A DNA stretch of 64,000 nucleotides from Pseudomonas entomophila (GTDB lineage Bacteria; Pseudomonadota; Gammaproteobacteria; Pseudomonadales; Pseudomonadaceae). Every line of letters starts with the position of its first letter. Position 1 is the first letter of the stretch. The position numbers were made by a program, and so were the translations under genes. The stretch covers positions 62,001-126,000 of the forward strand of contig NZ_JARGCS010000016.1 of NCBI RefSeq assembly GCF_029193575.1, written 5' to 3'. The notes beneath the pieces were generated by a model. The model did no database searches. It was not told the origin of the DNA and worked only from the letters and a program-made list of their open reading frames with translations. Below, piece after piece: positions 15,072 to 27,121 of this stretch.

Positions 15072-16412
15072 ATGAGCAGAAAATACTTTGGTACCGATGG
15101 TATCCGTGGCCGCGTCGGCGAATACCCCATCACCCCGGACTTCATGCTGAAGCTCGGTTGGGCGGCAGGCATGGCCTTCCGCAAGGCCGGCAACTGCCGC
15201 GTGCTGGTCGGCAAGGACACCCGTATTTCCGGGTACATGTTCGAGTCGGCGCTGGAGGCTGGCCTGTCCGCCGCCGGTGCCGACGTGATGCTGCTCGGTC
15301 CGATGCCGACCCCGGCCATCGCCTACCTGACCCGCACCTTCCACGCCGAAGCGGGCATCGTCATCAGCGCCTCGCACAACCCGCACGATGACAACGGCAT
15401 CAAGTTCTTCTCCGGCTCCGGCACCAAGCTGCCCGACGAAGTCGAGTTGATGATCGAGGAACTGCTTGACCAGCCAATGAACGTGGTCGAGTCGGGCAAG
15501 CTCGGCAAGGTGTCGCGCATCAACGATGCTGCTGGCCGCTACATCGAGTTCTGCAAGAGCAGCGTTCCCAGCAGCACCGACTTTGCCGGCCTGAAGCTGG
15601 TGGTCGACTGTGCCCACGGCGCGACCTACAAGGTAGCGCCCAGTGTGTTCCGCGAGTTGGGCGCCGACGTCACGGTGCTGCATGCCCAGCCGGATGGCCT
15701 GAACATCAACGAAGGTTGCGGCTCAACTCATATCGAGTCGCTGCAAGCGGCCGTGCTGGTTGGCCATGCCGACCTCGGCATCGCGTTCGATGGCGATGGC
15801 GACCGTGTGCTGATGGTCGACCACACCGGGGCCATCGTCGATGGTGACGAGTTGCTGTTCATCATCGCCCGCGACCTGCAGGAGCGTGGCAAGCTGCAAG
15901 GCGGTGTGGTCGGCACCTTGATGAGCAACCTGGGTCTGGAGCTTGCGCTGCAAGACTTGGGCATTCCATTCGCGCGCGCCAAGGTCGGCGACCGCTATGT
16001 GATGGCCGAGCTTCTCGAGCGCGATTGGCAGCTGGGTGGCGAGAACTCCGGCCACGTGGTGTGCTGCAACCACACCACCACGGGTGATGCGATCATCGCC
16101 GCGTTGCAGGTGCTGATGGCCCTCAAGCGTCGCGGCGAAACCCTCGCCCAGGCGCGCCAGGCGATCCGCAAATGCCCGCAGGTGCTGATCAACGTGCGCT
16201 TTGGCGCGGGCAAGGCCGATCCGCTGGAAAACCCGGCGGTCAAGGAGGCCAGCGCCAAGGTTACCGAGGCCATGGCGGGACGTGGCCGCGTGTTGCTGCG
16301 CAAGTCCGGTACCGAGCCATTGGTGCGTGTGATGGTCGAAGGCGACGATGAAAACCAGGTGCGCGGCCATGCCGAAACCCTGGCGAAACTCGTTGCTGAA
16401 GTTTGTGCCTGA
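15072..16412 (+). CDS. glmM: Phosphoglucosamine mutase
   Basis: Converts glucosamine-6-P to glucosamine-1-P for UDP-GlcNAc, feeding peptidoglycan and LPS. 446 residues, starting [13 protein letters not shown] at ATG 15072 (an in-frame TTG at 15060 is less likely). The active-site phosphoserine is Ser101 in SASHNP; the metal loop DGDGDR and the sugar-binding and phosphate loop [12 protein letters not shown] are present. Confidence 0.97.
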   Translation: MSRKYFGTDGIRGRVGEYPITPDFMLKLGWAAGMAFRKAGNCRVLVGKDTRISGYMFESALEAGLSAAGADVMLLGPMPTPAIAYLTRTFHAEAGIVISASHNPHDDNGIKFFSGSGTKLPDEVELMIEELLDQPMNVVESGKLGKVSRINDAAGRYIEFCKSSVPSSTDFAGLKLVVDCAHGATYKVAPSVFRELGADVTVLHAQPDGLNINEGCGSTHIESLQAAVLVGHADLGIAFDGDGDRVLMVDHTGAIVDGDELLFIIARDLQERGKLQGGVVGTLMSNLGLELALQDLGIPFARAKVGDRYVMAELLERDWQLGGENSGHVVCCNHTTTGDAIIAALQVLMALKRRGETLAQARQAIRKCPQVLINVRFGAGKADPLENPAVKEASAKVTEAMAGRGRVLLRKSGTEPLVRVMVEGDDENQVRGHAETLAKLVAEVCA

Positions 16413-16478
16413 AAGACGCTTGCCAGCGCAGTTCTGGTTGGGTAAGATCTGCGCCCACTTTGATCGACGAGGTAAAGC

Positions 16479-17234
16479 ATGCGTCGCCCCATGGTAGCTG
16501 GTAACTGGAAGATGCACGGTACCCGCGCCAGCGTCGCTGAGCTGACCTTGGGCCTGAGCAATCTGGCCCTTCCGAGCGAAGTAGAAGTCGCGGTATTTCC
16601 ACCGTCCTTGTTTATCAGCCAGGTGATTGAAGGCCTGGAAGGGAAGGGGATTACCGTCGGCGCACAGAATTCTGCGGTACAGCCCGAACAGGGCGCCCTG
16701 ACCGGTGAGGTTTCGCCGGCTCAGTTGGCCGAAGTCGGTTGCAAACTGGTTCTGATTGGTCACTCCGAGCGTCGCCAGATCATTGGTGAAAGCGATGAAG
16801 TGCTCAATCGCAAGTTTGCAGCGGCCCAGGCAAGTGGTTTGAAGCCTGTGCTCTGTGTGGGGGAAACCCTCGAGGAGCGCGAGGCTGGCAAGACGCTCGA
16901 AGTCGTTGGGCGTCAACTGGGCAGCATCATCGACGCGTTCGGCGTTGCTGCTTTTGCCAATGCGGTCATTGCCTATGAGCCTGTATGGGCCATCGGTACG
17001 GGTTTGACGGCCTCGCCTCAGCAAGCTCAGGATGTGCATGCCGCCATCCGTGCCCAGCTGGCAGCGAAGGACGCCGAAGTTGCCAGAAATGTGCAGCTTC
17101 TCTACGGCGGCAGCGTGAAGGCGGCCAATGCGGCCGAACTGTTCGGCATGCCGGATATCGATGGGGGGCTCATTGGTGGAGCGTCCCTGAACGCAGACGA
17201 ATTCGGTGCAATTTGTCGCGCCGCAGGAAACTGA
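16479..17234 (+). CDS. tpiA: Triosephosphate isomerase
   Basis: Interconverts dihydroxyacetone phosphate and glyceraldehyde-3-phosphate. 251 residues in a TIM barrel with catalytic Asn9-Lys11 (GNWKM), His95 (GHSERR) and Glu167 ([10 protein letters not shown]). secG starts 4 bp after the stop, so the two are probably co-transcribed. Codon usage is less GC-rich than the flanking genes, as in secG. Confidence 0.97.
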   Translation: MRRPMVAGNWKMHGTRASVAELTLGLSNLALPSEVEVAVFPPSLFISQVIEGLEGKGITVGAQNSAVQPEQGALTGEVSPAQLAEVGCKLVLIGHSERRQIIGESDEVLNRKFAAAQASGLKPVLCVGETLEEREAGKTLEVVGRQLGSIIDAFGVAAFANAVIAYEPVWAIGTGLTASPQQAQDVHAAIRAQLAAKDAEVARNVQLLYGGSVKAANAAELFGMPDIDGGLIGGASLNADEFGAICRAAGN

Positions 17235-17238
17235 ACAA

Positions 17239-17634
17239 ATGCTGGAAACAGTCGTAGTTGTTTTTCATCTGTTGGCTGCGTTGGCGCTGGTTGTCATGGT
17301 GCTGCTGCAACAGGGTAAGGGTGCGGAAGCAGGTGCATCTTTCGGCGCAGGTGCTTCAAATACTGTGTTCGGAAGCCAAGGTTCCGCTACCTTTTTGAGT
17401 AAAGTTACTGCTATACTCGCTGCCACTTTCTTCTTAACTGCTCTTGGGTTAGGATACTTCGCTAAAGAGAAAGCTCATCAGCTGACTCAAGCAGGTTTGC
17501 CAGATCCAGCGGTATTGGAAGTCAAAGAGCAGAAGCCGGCAGTAAATGATGATGTACCGGTGCTCCAAGGTCAGAAGAGTGAAACCACCAACACTGCTGG
17601 TGACGTACCTCCTCCCGCTGAAGAGCAGAAGTAA
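17239..17634 (+). CDS. secG: Protein-export membrane protein SecG
   Basis: 131-residue auxiliary subunit of the SecYEG translocon. Two transmembrane segments (about residues 3-22 and 53-72) flank a glycine-rich loop with [15 protein letters not shown] and the conserved [11 protein letters not shown]. The C terminus is polar and rich in Glu/Gln/Pro. The ATG at 17239 has AGGAA upstream; the longer frame from 17206 overlaps tpiA and is not supported. Confidence 0.95.
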   Translation: MLETVVVVFHLLAALALVVMVLLQQGKGAEAGASFGAGASNTVFGSQGSATFLSKVTAILAATFFLTALGLGYFAKEKAHQLTQAGLPDPAVLEVKEQKPAVNDDVPVLQGQKSETTNTAGDVPPPAEEQK

Positions 17635-17655
17635 CGGGTTTCAAGAAGTAGTATT

Positions 17656-17741
17656 GCCGAGGTGGTGGAATTGGTAGACACGCAACCTTGAGGTGGTTGT
17701 GCCCATAGGGTGTAGGGGTTCGAGTCCCCTTCTCGGTACCA
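17656..17741 (+). tRNA. tRNA-Leu (anticodon GAG)
   Basis: 86-nt class II tRNA including encoded CCA. The acceptor arm GCCGAGG pairs with TCTCGGT (two G-U pairs), the discriminator is A as in leucine tRNAs, the anticodon stem CAACC/GGTTG holds loop TTGAGGT (anticodon GAG), a long variable arm follows, and the T arm has GTTCGAGTC. Lies just after secG, its usual place in proteobacteria. Confidence 0.95.
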
Positions 17742-17754
17742 ATTGAAGCATGAG

Positions 17755-17778
17755 AGCCCGCTTTAAGCGGGCTTTCTT
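17755..17778 (+). terminator. Intrinsic terminator after tRNA-Leu
   Basis: AGCCCGC (17755-17761), loop TTTAA, GCGGGCT (17767-17773), then TTCTT. It ends the secG/tRNA-Leu transcript ahead of tRNA-fMet. Confidence 0.8.
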
Positions 17779-17840
17779 GCAGGTGGAGGTCGGATTGACC
17801 CTGTACGGGGTTCGGTCTTATACTTTCGCCCCAGCTTTGT

Positions 17841-17917
<77 letters not shown>

Positions 17918-17927
17918 GCTTCAGCGG

Positions 17928-17949
17928 AGCCCCTTTTCAGGGGCTTTTT
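17928..17949 (+). terminator. Intrinsic terminator after tRNA-fMet
   Basis: AGCCCC (17928-17933), loop TTTTCA, GGGGCT (17940-17945), then TTTT. Confidence 0.8.
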
Positions 17950-18047
17950 GCTAGCTGAACAGTTCTTCGCGTCGTTGTTCAACGGCGCTTTCAGGGATGG
18001 GCGCTTCGCCCATTTTTTATTTGCACAGCATGCACGAGGGGGTTCAG

Positions 18048-18506
18048 GTGTCGAGCAAGCTAGAACAGTTGCAGGCCTTGTTGGCCCCGGTTGTCGAGGG
18101 TCTGGGCTATCAGTGCTGGGGGATCGAATACGTTTCCCAGGGTAAGCATTCGGTACTGCGCATCTATATCGACAAGGAAGGCGGGATCCTGGTGGACGAC
18201 TGCGAAGCGGTCAGCCGTCAGGCCAGCGCCATTCTTGATGTGGAAGATCCGATCAGCAGTGAATACACCCTTGAGGTGTCCTCTCCAGGCATGGATCGCC
18301 CGCTGTTCACACTGGAACAGTTTGCTTCGCATGCGGGCGAGCAAGTGAAGATCAAGCTGCGTACGCCCTTCGAGGGTCGTCGTAACTTCCAGGGCCTTCT
18401 CCGCGGTGTGGAGGATCAGGATGTGGTGGTTCAGGTGGACACCAACGAATTCCTGCTGCCGATCGACTCGATCGACAAGGCCAATATTATTCCCAGTTTT
18501 GACTGA
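18048..18506 (+). CDS. rimP: Ribosome maturation factor RimP
   Basis: 152-residue factor for 30S assembly. The start chosen is GTG at 18048 with GAGGGGG five bases upstream, giving the family-standard beginning [13 protein letters not shown]; upstream ATGs at 18030 and 17997 would add residues absent from the family. The N-terminal alpha-beta domain carries ILDVEDPIS and [12 protein letters not shown], followed by an Sm-like barrel. Heads the rimP-nusA-infB-rbfA-truB-rpsO-pnp series. Confidence 0.94.
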   Translation: MSSKLEQLQALLAPVVEGLGYQCWGIEYVSQGKHSVLRIYIDKEGGILVDDCEAVSRQASAILDVEDPISSEYTLEVSSPGMDRPLFTLEQFASHAGEQVKIKLRTPFEGRRNFQGLLRGVEDQDVVVQVDTNEFLLPIDSIDKANIIPSFD

Positions 18507-18565
18507 GACGTGCCGGGCCCGGCGGACATTCCGGGCCTAATGGCTTGCGCAAGGCGAGGCGTACG

Positions 18566-20047
18566 ATGAGCAAAGAAGTACTGCTGGTTGTTGAATCGGT
18601 ATCCAACGAAAAGGGTGTACCGCCCGGCGTCATTTTCGAAGCGCTGGAAGTGGCCCTGGCCACTGCAACCAAGAAACGTTTTGAAGATGAAGTCGACCTG
18701 CGTGTGGAAATCAACCGCCACACCGGTAGCTACGAGACCTTCCGCCGCTGGACCGTGGTCGACGAGAACGACCTGGACGATCCGGCGATCGAAACCTGGC
18801 TGGACAAGATCAAGGACACTCATCCGGACGCCAAGATCGGCGACGTGATCGAGGAGAAGATCGAGTCGATCGAGTTCGGCCGCATTGCCGCTCAGACCGC
18901 CAAGCAGGTCATCGTGCAGAAGGTCCGCGAGGCTGAGCGTGCCCAAGTGGTCGACGCCTACCGCGAGCGTGTCGGCGAGATCATCTCCGGCACCGTCAAG
19001 AAGGTTACCCGCGACAACGTCATCGTCGACTTGGGCAACAATGCCGAAGCGCTGCTGGCCCGTGAAGACATCATCCCGCGCGAGACTTTCCGCGTCGGCG
19101 TGCGCCTGCGTGCGCTGCTCAAGGAAATCCGCACCGAGAACCGTGGCCCACAGTTGATCCTGTCGCGTACCGCGCCACAGATGCTGATCGAACTGTTCCG
19201 CATCGAAGTGCCGGAAATCGCCGAGGGCCTGATCGAGGTGATGGCCGCTTCCCGTGATCCGGGTTCGCGCGCCAAGATCGCCGTCCGCTCCAAGGACAAG
19301 CGCATCGACCCGCAAGGCGCCTGCATCGGCATGCGCGGTTCGCGTGTCCAGGCGGTCTCCGGCGAGCTGGGTGGCGAGCGTGTGGATATCGTCCTTTGGG
19401 ACGAGAACCCGGCGCAGTTCGTCATCAACGCCATGTCGCCTGCTGAAGTCGCGGCGATCATCGTCGATGAAGACGCCCATGCCATGGACATCGCCGTCGC
19501 CGAAGACAACCTGGCCCAGGCCATCGGCCGTGGTGGTCAGAACGTTCGCCTGGCCAGTCAACTGACCGGTTGGACCCTGAACGTGATGACCGAGAAGGAC
19601 ATCCAGGCCAAGCAACAGGCTGAAACTGGCGACATCCTGCGTAACTTCATTGAGGAACTGGAGGTCGACGAAGAGCTGGCACAGGTGCTGGTCGACGAAG
19701 GCTTCACCAGCCTCGAAGAAATTGCTTACGTACCGTTGGAAGAAATGCTCAACATCGATGGCTTTGACGAGGACATCGTCAATGAGCTGCGTGCTCGCGC
19801 CAAGGACCGTTTGTTGACCAAAGCCATCGCTACCGAAGAAAAACTGGCAGACGCCCATCCGGCCGAAGACCTGCTCTCCCTCGAGGGCATGGACAAGGAC
19901 TTGGCGGCGGAACTGGCGGTGCGCGGCGTGGTTAACCGCGAAGACCTGGCCGAGCAGTCGATCGACGATCTGCTCGACATCGACGGCATCGACGAAGAGC
20001 GTGCCGGCAAGTTGATCATGGCCGCCCGAGCCCACTGGTTCGAGTAA
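18566..20047 (+). CDS. nusA: Transcription termination/antitermination factor NusA
   Basis: 493-residue RNA polymerase-binding factor controlling pausing, termination and antitermination. Order: N-terminal polymerase-binding domain, S1 domain ([20 protein letters not shown], about residues 133-200), two KH domains (around [14 protein letters not shown] and [13 protein letters not shown]) and two acidic repeats at the C terminus ([12 protein letters not shown] and [12 protein letters not shown]). ATG at 18566 (MSKEVLLV) is the conserved start. Confidence 0.97.
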   Translation: MSKEVLLVVESVSNEKGVPPGVIFEALEVALATATKKRFEDEVDLRVEINRHTGSYETFRRWTVVDENDLDDPAIETWLDKIKDTHPDAKIGDVIEEKIESIEFGRIAAQTAKQVIVQKVREAERAQVVDAYRERVGEIISGTVKKVTRDNVIVDLGNNAEALLAREDIIPRETFRVGVRLRALLKEIRTENRGPQLILSRTAPQMLIELFRIEVPEIAEGLIEVMAASRDPGSRAKIAVRSKDKRIDPQGACIGMRGSRVQAVSGELGGERVDIVLWDENPAQFVINAMSPAEVAAIIVDEDAHAMDIAVAEDNLAQAIGRGGQNVRLASQLTGWTLNVMTEKDIQAKQQAETGDILRNFIEELEVDEELAQVLVDEGFTSLEEIAYVPLEEMLNIDGFDEDIVNELRARAKDRLLTKAIATEEKLADAHPAEDLLSLEGMDKDLAAELAVRGVVNREDLAEQSIDDLLDIDGIDEERAGKLIMAARAHWFE

Positions 20048-20074
20048 TTAGGCGCGGCCTGAGGAGAGAAGTGC

Positions 20075-22621
20075 ATGACGCAAGTCACGGTGAAAGAGTT
20101 GGCCCAAGAGGTCGAGGCACCGGTAGAGCGCCTGCTGCAGCAGATGCGTGAGGCAGGTCTGCCGCACACCGACGCCGGTCAGGTAGTGACCGACAATGAG
20201 AAGCAGGTTTTGCTGACCCATCTGAAGAGCAGCCACAAGAGCAAGGTGGAAGAGCCGCGCAAGATTACCTTGCAGCGCAAGACCACCAGCACCCTGCGTG
20301 TTGCCGGTAGCAAGAGCATCAGCGTAGAAGTACGCAAGAAGAAGGTCTTCGTGCAGCGCAGCCCGGAAGAGATCCAGGCCGAGCAGAAGCGCGAGCTGGA
20401 AGAGCGCCGCGCGGTCGAAAACGCCGCGCGCGACAAGGCCGACGCCGAGGCGCGCCAGCGTGCCGCGGATGCCGCGCGTCGTGATACCGCCCAGGCCGCT
20501 CCGGCAGCGCCGGTCGCCAAGGCCGAGGCGGCGCCTGCGCCAGCCTCGGCTGCTGCGCCTGCGCCGGTCGTGGCCGAGGCCCCGGTGTCGGAAGACGCCG
20601 CCGCCCGTGCCGCCGAGCGCAAGAAGGACGAGACCCGCCGCAACGAAAGCCGCACCCGTGACGACGACCGTCGTGGCGGCGCTGGCCGTGGCGAGGCGCC
20701 GCGCGTCTCGATCAAGGTCAAGGTCAAGGAAAAAGAGAAGGCGCCAACCCCGCGTGCCGCTCCGCGTACCACCGACGAAGAAAGCGATGGCTTCCGTCGT
20801 GGCCGTGGTGGCAAGGGCAAGCTGAAGAAGCGCAACCAGCACGGCTTCCAGAACCCGACCGGCCCGGTCATCCGCGACGTCACCATCGGCGAGACCATCA
20901 CCGTCTCGGAGCTGGCGCAGCAGATGTCGGTCAAGGCCGCTGAAGTCGTCAAGTTCATGTTCAAGCTGGGTACCCCGGTCACCATCAACCAGGTGCTCGA
21001 CCAGGAAACCGCACAGTTGGTCGCTGAAGAGCTGGGCCACAAGGTCACCCTGATCAGCGATACCGCCCTGGAAGATTCCCTGGCCGAATCGCTGAAGTTC
21101 GAAGGTGAGATCGAGTCGCGTGCGCCGGTAGTGACCGTCATGGGTCACGTCGACCACGGCAAGACCTCGCTGCTCGACTACATCCGTCGTGCCAAGGTGG
21201 CCGCAGGCGAAGCCGGTGGCATCACCCAGCACATCGGCGCCTACCACGTGGAAACCGACCGCGGCATGGTCACCTTCCTCGATACCCCGGGCCACGCCGC
21301 GTTCACCCAGATGCGCGCCCGTGGTGCCAAGGCCACCGACATCGTCATCCTGGTGGTGGCAGCGGACGACGGCGTGATGCCGCAGACCCGCGAAGCCGTC
21401 CAGCATGCCAAGGCCGCCGGTGTTCCGCTGGTGGTGGCGGTGAACAAGATCGACAAGCCGGGCGCGGACCTCGACCGCATCCGTAACGAGCTGTCCGTCG
21501 AAGGCGTGACCTCCGAGGACTGGGGTGGAGACACCCCGTTCGTCAAGGTTTCGGCGAAGATGGGTACCGGTGTCGACGAACTGCTCGAAGCCGTCTTGCT
21601 GCAGGCCGAGATCCTCGAGCTGACCGCCACCCCGACCGCGCCTGGCCGTGGTGTCGTGGTCGAATCGCGCCTGGACAAGGGCCGTGGCCCGGTGGCTACC
21701 ATCCTGGTTCAGGACGGTACCCTGCGTCAGGGCGACATGGTCCTGGTCGGCTCCAACTATGGCCGCGTGCGCGCCATGCTCGACGAGAACGGCAAGCCTG
21801 TGAAGGAAGCCGGCCCGTCGATCCCGGTCGAGATCCTCGGTCTGGATGGCACCCCGGAAGCCGGTGACGAGTTGTCGGTGGTTGCTGACGAGAAGAAGGC
21901 GCGTGAAGTCGCCCTGTTCCGTCAAGGCAAGTACCGCGAGGTCAAGCTGGCCCGCGCCCACGCTGGCAAGCTGGAAAACATCTTCGAGACCATGGGTCAG
22001 GAAGAGAAGAAGACCCTCAACATCGTCCTCAAGACCGACGTGCGCGGCTCCCTGGAAGCACTCCAGGGCTCGCTCAGCAGCCTGGGCAACGACGAAGTTC
22101 AGGTGCGCGTGATCGGTGGCGGCGTCGGTGGTATCACCGAGAGCGACGCCAACCTGGCGCTGGCGTCCAACGCGGTGCTGTTCGGCTTCAACGTGCGTGC
22201 CGATGCCGGTGCGCGCAAGATCGTCGAGCAGGAAGGTCTGGATATGCGTTATTACAACGTGATCTACGACATCATCGAAGACGTCAAGAAAGCCCTGACC
22301 GGCATGCTCGGCAGCGATGTTCGCGAGAACATCCTGGGCGTCGCCGAAGTGCGTGACGTGTTCCGTTCGCCGAAGTTCGGCGCCATCGCTGGCTGTATGG
22401 TCATCGAGGGCACCGTGTACCGCAACCGTCCGATCCGCGTGCTGCGCGAGGACGTTGTGATCTTCGAAGGCGAGCTGGAATCGCTGCGTCGCTTCAAGGA
22501 CGACGCCGCCGAAGTGCGTAACGGCATGGAGTGCGGTATCGGCGTCAAGAGCTACAACGACGTCAAGGTCGGCGACAAGATCGAAGTGTTCGAGAAGGTC
22601 CAGGTCGCCCGTACCCTGTAA
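20075..22621 (+). CDS. infB: Translation initiation factor IF-2
   Basis: 848-residue GTPase that brings fMet-tRNA to the 30S subunit. An N-terminal IF2N domain (about 1-55) is followed by a long Ala/Arg/Glu-rich linker (about 90-270), a second IF2N motif ([20 protein letters not shown]), then the GTPase with G1 GHVDHGKT at 357-364, DTPGH and NKID, and the beta-barrel domains that bind fMet-tRNA. The initiator tRNA gene lies 2 kb upstream. The linker sequence is low complexity and gives spurious frames. Confidence 0.97.
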   Translation: MTQVTVKELAQEVEAPVERLLQQMREAGLPHTDAGQVVTDNEKQVLLTHLKSSHKSKVEEPRKITLQRKTTSTLRVAGSKSISVEVRKKKVFVQRSPEEIQAEQKRELEERRAVENAARDKADAEARQRAADAARRDTAQAAPAAPVAKAEAAPAPASAAAPAPVVAEAPVSEDAAARAAERKKDETRRNESRTRDDDRRGGAGRGEAPRVSIKVKVKEKEKAPTPRAAPRTTDEESDGFRRGRGGKGKLKKRNQHGFQNPTGPVIRDVTIGETITVSELAQQMSVKAAEVVKFMFKLGTPVTINQVLDQETAQLVAEELGHKVTLISDTALEDSLAESLKFEGEIESRAPVVTVMGHVDHGKTSLLDYIRRAKVAAGEAGGITQHIGAYHVETDRGMVTFLDTPGHAAFTQMRARGAKATDIVILVVAADDGVMPQTREAVQHAKAAGVPLVVAVNKIDKPGADLDRIRNELSVEGVTSEDWGGDTPFVKVSAKMGTGVDELLEAVLLQAEILELTATPTAPGRGVVVESRLDKGRGPVATILVQDGTLRQGDMVLVGSNYGRVRAMLDENGKPVKEAGPSIPVEILGLDGTPEAGDELSVVADEKKAREVALFRQGKYREVKLARAHAGKLENIFETMGQEEKKTLNIVLKTDVRGSLEALQGSLSSLGNDEVQVRVIGGGVGGITESDANLALASNAVLFGFNVRADAGARKIVEQEGLDMRYYNVIYDIIEDVKKALTGMLGSDVRENILGVAEVRDVFRSPKFGAIAGCMVIEGTVYRNRPIRVLREDVVIFEGELESLRRFKDDAAEVRNGMECGIGVKSYNDVKVGDKIEVFEKVQVARTL

Positions 22622-22736
22622 GGGGCGGGTATGGCGCAGGCCCCGTCCCAGGGCGGTTGGCGGCGCCTCTAAAGGTAGCGCCCGGTCAGGCATCAGTCTG
22701 ACCGGGCGTTTGCCGCTTTAGTTACAGGTAGCAAAA

Positions 22737-23135
22737 ATGGCAAAAGAATACAGCCGTACCCAACGTATCGGTGACCAGATGCAGCGCGAGCTGGCCGATC
22801 TGATCCGCCGTGAAGTTAAAGACCCGCGCGTCGGCCTGGTGACCATCACCGCCGTCGACGTCAGCCGCGACCTGGGCCACGCCAAGGTCTACATCACCGT
22901 CATGGGCGAGGATGGCTCCGACGCGGTGCAGCAGTCGCTCAAGGCCCTCAACAGCGCCGCCAGCTTCCTGCGCCTGCACCTGGGCCGGGCCATGCAGCTG
23001 CGCAGCGTGCCGCAACTGCATTTCCACTTCGATGAAAGCGTCAGCCGGGGTGTCCACCTCTCGGCGCTGATCGAGCGTGCGGTGGCCGAAGACCGCCTGC
23101 ACCAGGATGCCGACCCGCAGGACACCAAGGAGTAA
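22737..23135 (+). CDS. rbfA: 30S ribosome-binding factor RbfA
   Basis: 132-residue KH-like protein required for 16S rRNA 5'-end maturation and cold growth. Starts [19 protein letters not shown] and contains [20 protein letters not shown] and [11 protein letters not shown], all family signatures. truB begins 3 bp after the stop. Confidence 0.96.
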   Translation: MAKEYSRTQRIGDQMQRELADLIRREVKDPRVGLVTITAVDVSRDLGHAKVYITVMGEDGSDAVQQSLKALNSAASFLRLHLGRAMQLRSVPQLHFHFDESVSRGVHLSALIERAVAEDRLHQDADPQDTKE

Positions 23136-23138
23136 GCG

Positions 23139-24056
23139 GTGGCCCAGGTCAAACGTATCCGCCGCGACGTCAGCGGCATCATCCTGCTCGACAAGCCCTT
23201 GGGGTTCACCTCCAACGCCGCGTTGCAGAAGGTCCGCTGGTTGCTCAACGCCGAGAAGGCCGGTCACACCGGCAGCCTCGACCCCTTGGCCACCGGCGTG
23301 CTGCCGCTGTGCTTCGGTGAGGCGACCAAGTTCTCCCAGTACCTGCTCGATTCCGACAAGGGCTACGAGACGGTCATGCAGATGGGCCAGACCACCAGCA
23401 CCGCGGACGCCGAAGGCGAGGTCCTGCAGACCCGCGAGGTGACCGTTGGTCGCGCCGATATCGAGGCGGTGCTGCCACGTTTCCGTGGCCCCATCAGCCA
23501 GGTACCGCCGATGTACTCGGCGCTCAAGCGTGATGGCCAGCCGCTGTACAAGCTGGCGCGTGCAGGAGAGGTAGTGGAGCGCGAGGCGCGTTCTGTTACT
23601 ATTGGCCGCTTGGAATTGCTCGAGTGCGAAGGCACCCGTGCGCGCCTGTCGGTCGGTTGCAGCAAAGGCACCTATATCCGCACCCTGGTGGAGGATATCG
23701 GCGAGGCCCTTGGTTGTGGCGCCTACGTCGCCGAACTGCGACGGACCCAGGCTGGGCCGTTCATGCTGGCCCAGACGGTGACCCTCGAGGCGCTCGAGCA
23801 AGCCCACGCCGAAGGTGGCAACGAAGCGCTCGACCGCTTCCTCATGCCGTCCGACAGCGGGCTGCAGGACTGGCCGCTGGTGCAGCTGTCCGAGCACAGC
23901 GCGTTCTACTGGCTGCATGGGCAGGCAGTGCGTGCGCCGGACGCGCCGAAATTCGGCATGGTCCGGGTACAGGATCACAACGGTCGTTTCATCGGTATCG
24001 GTGAAGTGAGCGAAGACGGGCGCGTGGCGCCACGTCGACTGATTCGGTCGGAATGA
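23139..24056 (+). CDS. truB: tRNA pseudouridine(55) synthase TruB
   Basis: 305-residue enzyme that makes pseudouridine 55 in the T loop of tRNAs. GTG start at 23139. The catalytic Asp48 is in [15 protein letters not shown]; the segments [19 protein letters not shown] and [14 protein letters not shown] are standard; a PUA-like region ends the protein. Coupled to rbfA by a 3-bp gap. Confidence 0.96.
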   Translation: MAQVKRIRRDVSGIILLDKPLGFTSNAALQKVRWLLNAEKAGHTGSLDPLATGVLPLCFGEATKFSQYLLDSDKGYETVMQMGQTTSTADAEGEVLQTREVTVGRADIEAVLPRFRGPISQVPPMYSALKRDGQPLYKLARAGEVVEREARSVTIGRLELLECEGTRARLSVGCSKGTYIRTLVEDIGEALGCGAYVAELRRTQAGPFMLAQTVTLEALEQAHAEGGNEALDRFLMPSDSGLQDWPLVQLSEHSAFYWLHGQAVRAPDAPKFGMVRVQDHNGRFIGIGEVSEDGRVAPRRLIRSE

Positions 24057-24204
24057 CCGAAACCGTGGGTGCGGGCTTCGGCCGGCACGCGCGGGCACGA
24101 GGGTGGCTGTCAGTAGGCACGGTCACACCTCTTACATTAATCACAGGGAGCAGTCCCTGGCCTATTGGACCCCGTTCGCGGGATCCGTTATCAGGAGAAG
24201 CCAA

Positions 24205-24474
24205 ATGGCCCTCAGCGTCGAAGAAAAAGCTCAGATCGTTGCCGACTATCAGCAAGCCGCCGGTGACACCGGTAGCCCGGAAGTGCAGGTTGCTCTGCTG
24301 ACCGCCAACATCAACAAGCTGCAAGGCCACTTCAAGGCCAACGAGAAAGACCACCACTCCCGTCGTGGCCTGATCCGTATGGTCAACCAGCGTCGTAAGC
24401 TGCTGGACTACCTGAAGGGCAAAGACACCACCCGTTACAGCGCCCTGATCGGTCGCCTGGGCCTGCGTCGCTAA
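24205..24474 (+). CDS. rpsO: 30S ribosomal protein S15
   Basis: 89-residue primary 16S rRNA-binding protein. The ATG at 24205 ([12 protein letters not shown]) is preceded by [28 protein letters not shown] and the ending LIGRLGLRR are family motifs. The 148-bp leader contains CAGGGAGCAGTCCCTGG hairpin sequence that could serve S15 autoregulation, but that is inference. pnp follows, the usual rpsO-pnp pair. Confidence 0.97.
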   Translation: MALSVEEKAQIVADYQQAAGDTGSPEVQVALLTANINKLQGHFKANEKDHHSRRGLIRMVNQRRKLLDYLKGKDTTRYSALIGRLGLRR

Positions 24475-24499
24475 TAGCGGCCTGGCCAGTGGTGTGCAT

Positions 24500-24553
24500 G
24501 GCGTGTCGCATGCTGTGGGAGCGCTGCCTGTCAGTGCTGCCATGCGACACGCC
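24500..24553 (+). promoter_or_regulatory. Long stem-loop in the rpsO-pnp spacer (candidate RNase III site)
   Basis: A perfect 13-bp stem (GGCGTGTCGCATG at 24500-24512 with CATGCGACACGCC at 24541-24553) encloses an inner 7-bp hairpin (24520-24526 with 24532-24538, one G-U). No T run follows, so it is not an intrinsic terminator. In Escherichia coli a double-stranded pnp leader is cut by RNase III and mediates PNPase autocontrol; this hairpin is a plausible equivalent. Confidence 0.6.
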
Positions 24554-24724
24554 ACGCGTATCTTCGAGGTTGGCAGCCTGGTTCCGTCGAGCGGATTTTC
24601 CGCCCGGCGCCCAGGCTTCCAGCCTCGTGTTGTATCTGGACGGTCAATGGGGCCGATTCCCCGTTCTGCCCAAGAATTCGCAAGAACCCGTTCCCCCCAG
24701 AGCCACTGAAAAAGGTAGGAAACC

Positions 24725-26830
24725 GTGAACCCGGTAATCAAGACGTTCCAGTTCGGTCAATCGACCGTTACTCTCGAGACGGGCCGCATCGCCCGCCAAG
24801 CCACCGGCGCCGTGCTGGTCACCGTCGACAACGACGTCACCGTGCTGGTGACCGTGGTCGGTGCCAAGCAGGCCGATCCAGGCAAAGGCTTCTTCCCGCT
24901 GTCCGTGCACTACCAGGAAAAGACCTACGCAGCCGGCAAGATCCCCGGTGGCTTCTTCAAGCGTGAAGGCCGTCCTTCCGAGAAGGAAACCCTGACCTCG
25001 CGCCTGATCGACCGCCCGATCCGCCCGCTGTTCCCGGAAGGCTTCATGAACGAAGTGCAGGTCGTCTGCACCGTGGTTTCCACCAGCAAGAAGACCGACC
25101 CGGACATCGCCGCGATGATCGGCACCTCGGCTGCCCTGGCCATCTCCGGCATCCCCTTCGAAGGCCCGATCGGCGCTGCCCGCGTTGCCTTCCATGAAAG
25201 CACCGGCTACCTGCTGAATCCGACCTACGAGCAACTGCAGGCTTCTAGCCTGGACATGGTCGTCGCCGGTACCTCCGATGCCGTACTGATGGTCGAGTCG
25301 GAAGCCCAGGAGCTGACCGAAGACCAGATGCTGGGTGCCGTACTGTTCGCACACGACGAGTTCCAGGCCGTGATCCAGGCCGTCAAGGAGCTGGCTGCCG
25401 AAGCTGGCAAGCCGACCTGGGACTGGAAACCCGCCACCGCCAACACCGAACTGTTCAACGCCATCCGCGCTGAGTTCGGCGAAGCCGTTTCCCAGGGCTA
25501 CACCATCACCGTCAAGGCCGACCGCTACGCGCGCCTGGGCGAGCTGCGCGACCAGGCGGTCGCCAAGTTCTCCGGTGAGGAAGGCCAGCCGTCCGCCGGC
25601 GAAGTCAAAGACATCTTCGGCGAGATCGAATACCGCACCGTTCGCGAAAACATCGTCAACGGCAAGCCGCGTATCGATGGCCGTGACACCAAGACCGTGC
25701 GCCCGCTGAACATCGAAGTCGACGTGCTGCCGAAGACCCACGGTTCGGCGCTGTTCACCCGTGGCGAGACCCAGGCCCTGGTCGTCGCGACCCTGGGTAC
25801 CGCGCGTGACGCCCAGCTGCTGGACACCCTCGAAGGCGAGAAGAAAGACCCCTTCATGCTGCACTACAACTTCCCTCCATTCTCGGTGGGTGAGTGCGGT
25901 CGCATGGGCGGTGCCGGACGTCGTGAAATCGGTCACGGCCGCCTGGCCCGCCGTTCGGTTCAGGCCATGCTGCCGTCCGCCGAAGAGTTCCCGTACACCA
26001 TTCGCGTGGTCTCGGAAATCACCGAATCCAACGGTTCGAGCTCGATGGCTTCGGTCTGCGGCGCTTCTCTGGCGCTGATGGATGCGGGTGTGCCGATGAA
26101 GGCGCCAGTGGCTGGTATTGCCATGGGTCTGGTCAAGGAAGGCGAGAAGTTCGCGATCCTGACTGACATCCTGGGTGACGAAGACCACCTGGGCGACATG
26201 GACTTCAAGGTTGCCGGTACCGCCAAGGGCGTCACCGCGCTGCAGATGGACATCAAGATCAACGGCATCACCGAAGAGATCATGGAAATCGCCCTGGGCC
26301 AGGCCCTGGAAGCGCGCCTGAACATCCTCGGCCAGATGAACCAGGTCATCGCCCAGTCGCGCAGCGAGCTGTCGGCCAACGCCCCGACCATGCTGGCGAT
26401 GAAGATCGACACCGACAAGATCCGTGACGTCATCGGCAAGGGCGGCGCTACCATTCGCGCCATCTGTGAAGAGACCAAGGCCTCGATCGACATCGAGGAC
26501 GACGGTTCGATCAAGATCTTCGGCGAGACCAAGGAAGCCGCGGACGCCGCCAAGCAGCGTATCCTGGGCATCACCGCCGAGGCCGAGATCGGCAAGATCT
26601 ACGTCGGCAAGGTCGAGCGCATCGTCGACTTCGGCGCCTTCGTCAACATCCTGCCGGGCAAGGACGGCCTGGTGCACATCTCCATGCTCAGCGATGCGCG
26701 AGTGGAGAAGGTCACCGACGTGCTGAAAGAAGGCCAGGAAGTCGAAGTGCTGGTACTGGACGTGGACAACCGCGGCCGTATCAAGCTGTCGATCAAGGAC
26801 GTCGCTGCGGCGAAGGCTTCTGGCGTCTAA
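24725..26830 (+). CDS. pnp: Polyribonucleotide nucleotidyltransferase (PNPase)
   Basis: 701-residue phosphorolytic 3'-5' exoribonuclease, degradosome component. GTG start at 24725 after GGTAGGAAAC. Two RNase PH-like domains are linked by a helical region; [19 protein letters not shown] and [12 protein letters not shown] lie in the second (catalytic) copy. The C terminus has a KH domain ([13 protein letters not shown]) and an S1 domain ([24 protein letters not shown]). An intrinsic terminator follows 18 bp later. Confidence 0.98.
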   Translation: MNPVIKTFQFGQSTVTLETGRIARQATGAVLVTVDNDVTVLVTVVGAKQADPGKGFFPLSVHYQEKTYAAGKIPGGFFKREGRPSEKETLTSRLIDRPIRPLFPEGFMNEVQVVCTVVSTSKKTDPDIAAMIGTSAALAISGIPFEGPIGAARVAFHESTGYLLNPTYEQLQASSLDMVVAGTSDAVLMVESEAQELTEDQMLGAVLFAHDEFQAVIQAVKELAAEAGKPTWDWKPATANTELFNAIRAEFGEAVSQGYTITVKADRYARLGELRDQAVAKFSGEEGQPSAGEVKDIFGEIEYRTVRENIVNGKPRIDGRDTKTVRPLNIEVDVLPKTHGSALFTRGETQALVVATLGTARDAQLLDTLEGEKKDPFMLHYNFPPFSVGECGRMGGAGRREIGHGRLARRSVQAMLPSAEEFPYTIRVVSEITESNGSSSMASVCGASLALMDAGVPMKAPVAGIAMGLVKEGEKFAILTDILGDEDHLGDMDFKVAGTAKGVTALQMDIKINGITEEIMEIALGQALEARLNILGQMNQVIAQSRSELSANAPTMLAMKIDTDKIRDVIGKGGATIRAICEETKASIDIEDDGSIKIFGETKEAADAAKQRILGITAEAEIGKIYVGKVERIVDFGAFVNILPGKDGLVHISMLSDARVEKVTDVLKEGQEVEVLVLDVDNRGRIKLSIKDVAAAKASGV

Positions 26831-26848
26831 GCCAGCGAGCTGCAAAAG

Positions 26849-26873
26849 AAGGACTCTTCGGAGTCCTTTTTTT
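26849..26873 (+). terminator. Intrinsic terminator after pnp
   Basis: AAGGACTC (26849-26856), loop TTCG, GAGTCCTT (26861-26868), then a run of T. A typical strong terminator with a UUCG tetraloop. Confidence 0.93.
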
Positions 26874-27121
26874 ATGCCCGATACTCCGCCTTCCCGGCGC
26901 AGGCGTGGGTGGCGATATTCTGTTGGTGGACTTGCATCTTGCATGCAGGTTTTTCGCAGGGCTTGCAAATTGCACGATCGGTGCGGGCTTTTGAATTTTA
27001 TAAGCTGTTGTTTTTAAAGGATTTGTTCGTTGTTTTAAAACTGGCACAGGCCCTGCAATATCCTTCATACCTGCAGCCAGGAACATCGGCGCAGACCTTT
27101 CGAACAACAGGAGTGACTCGT

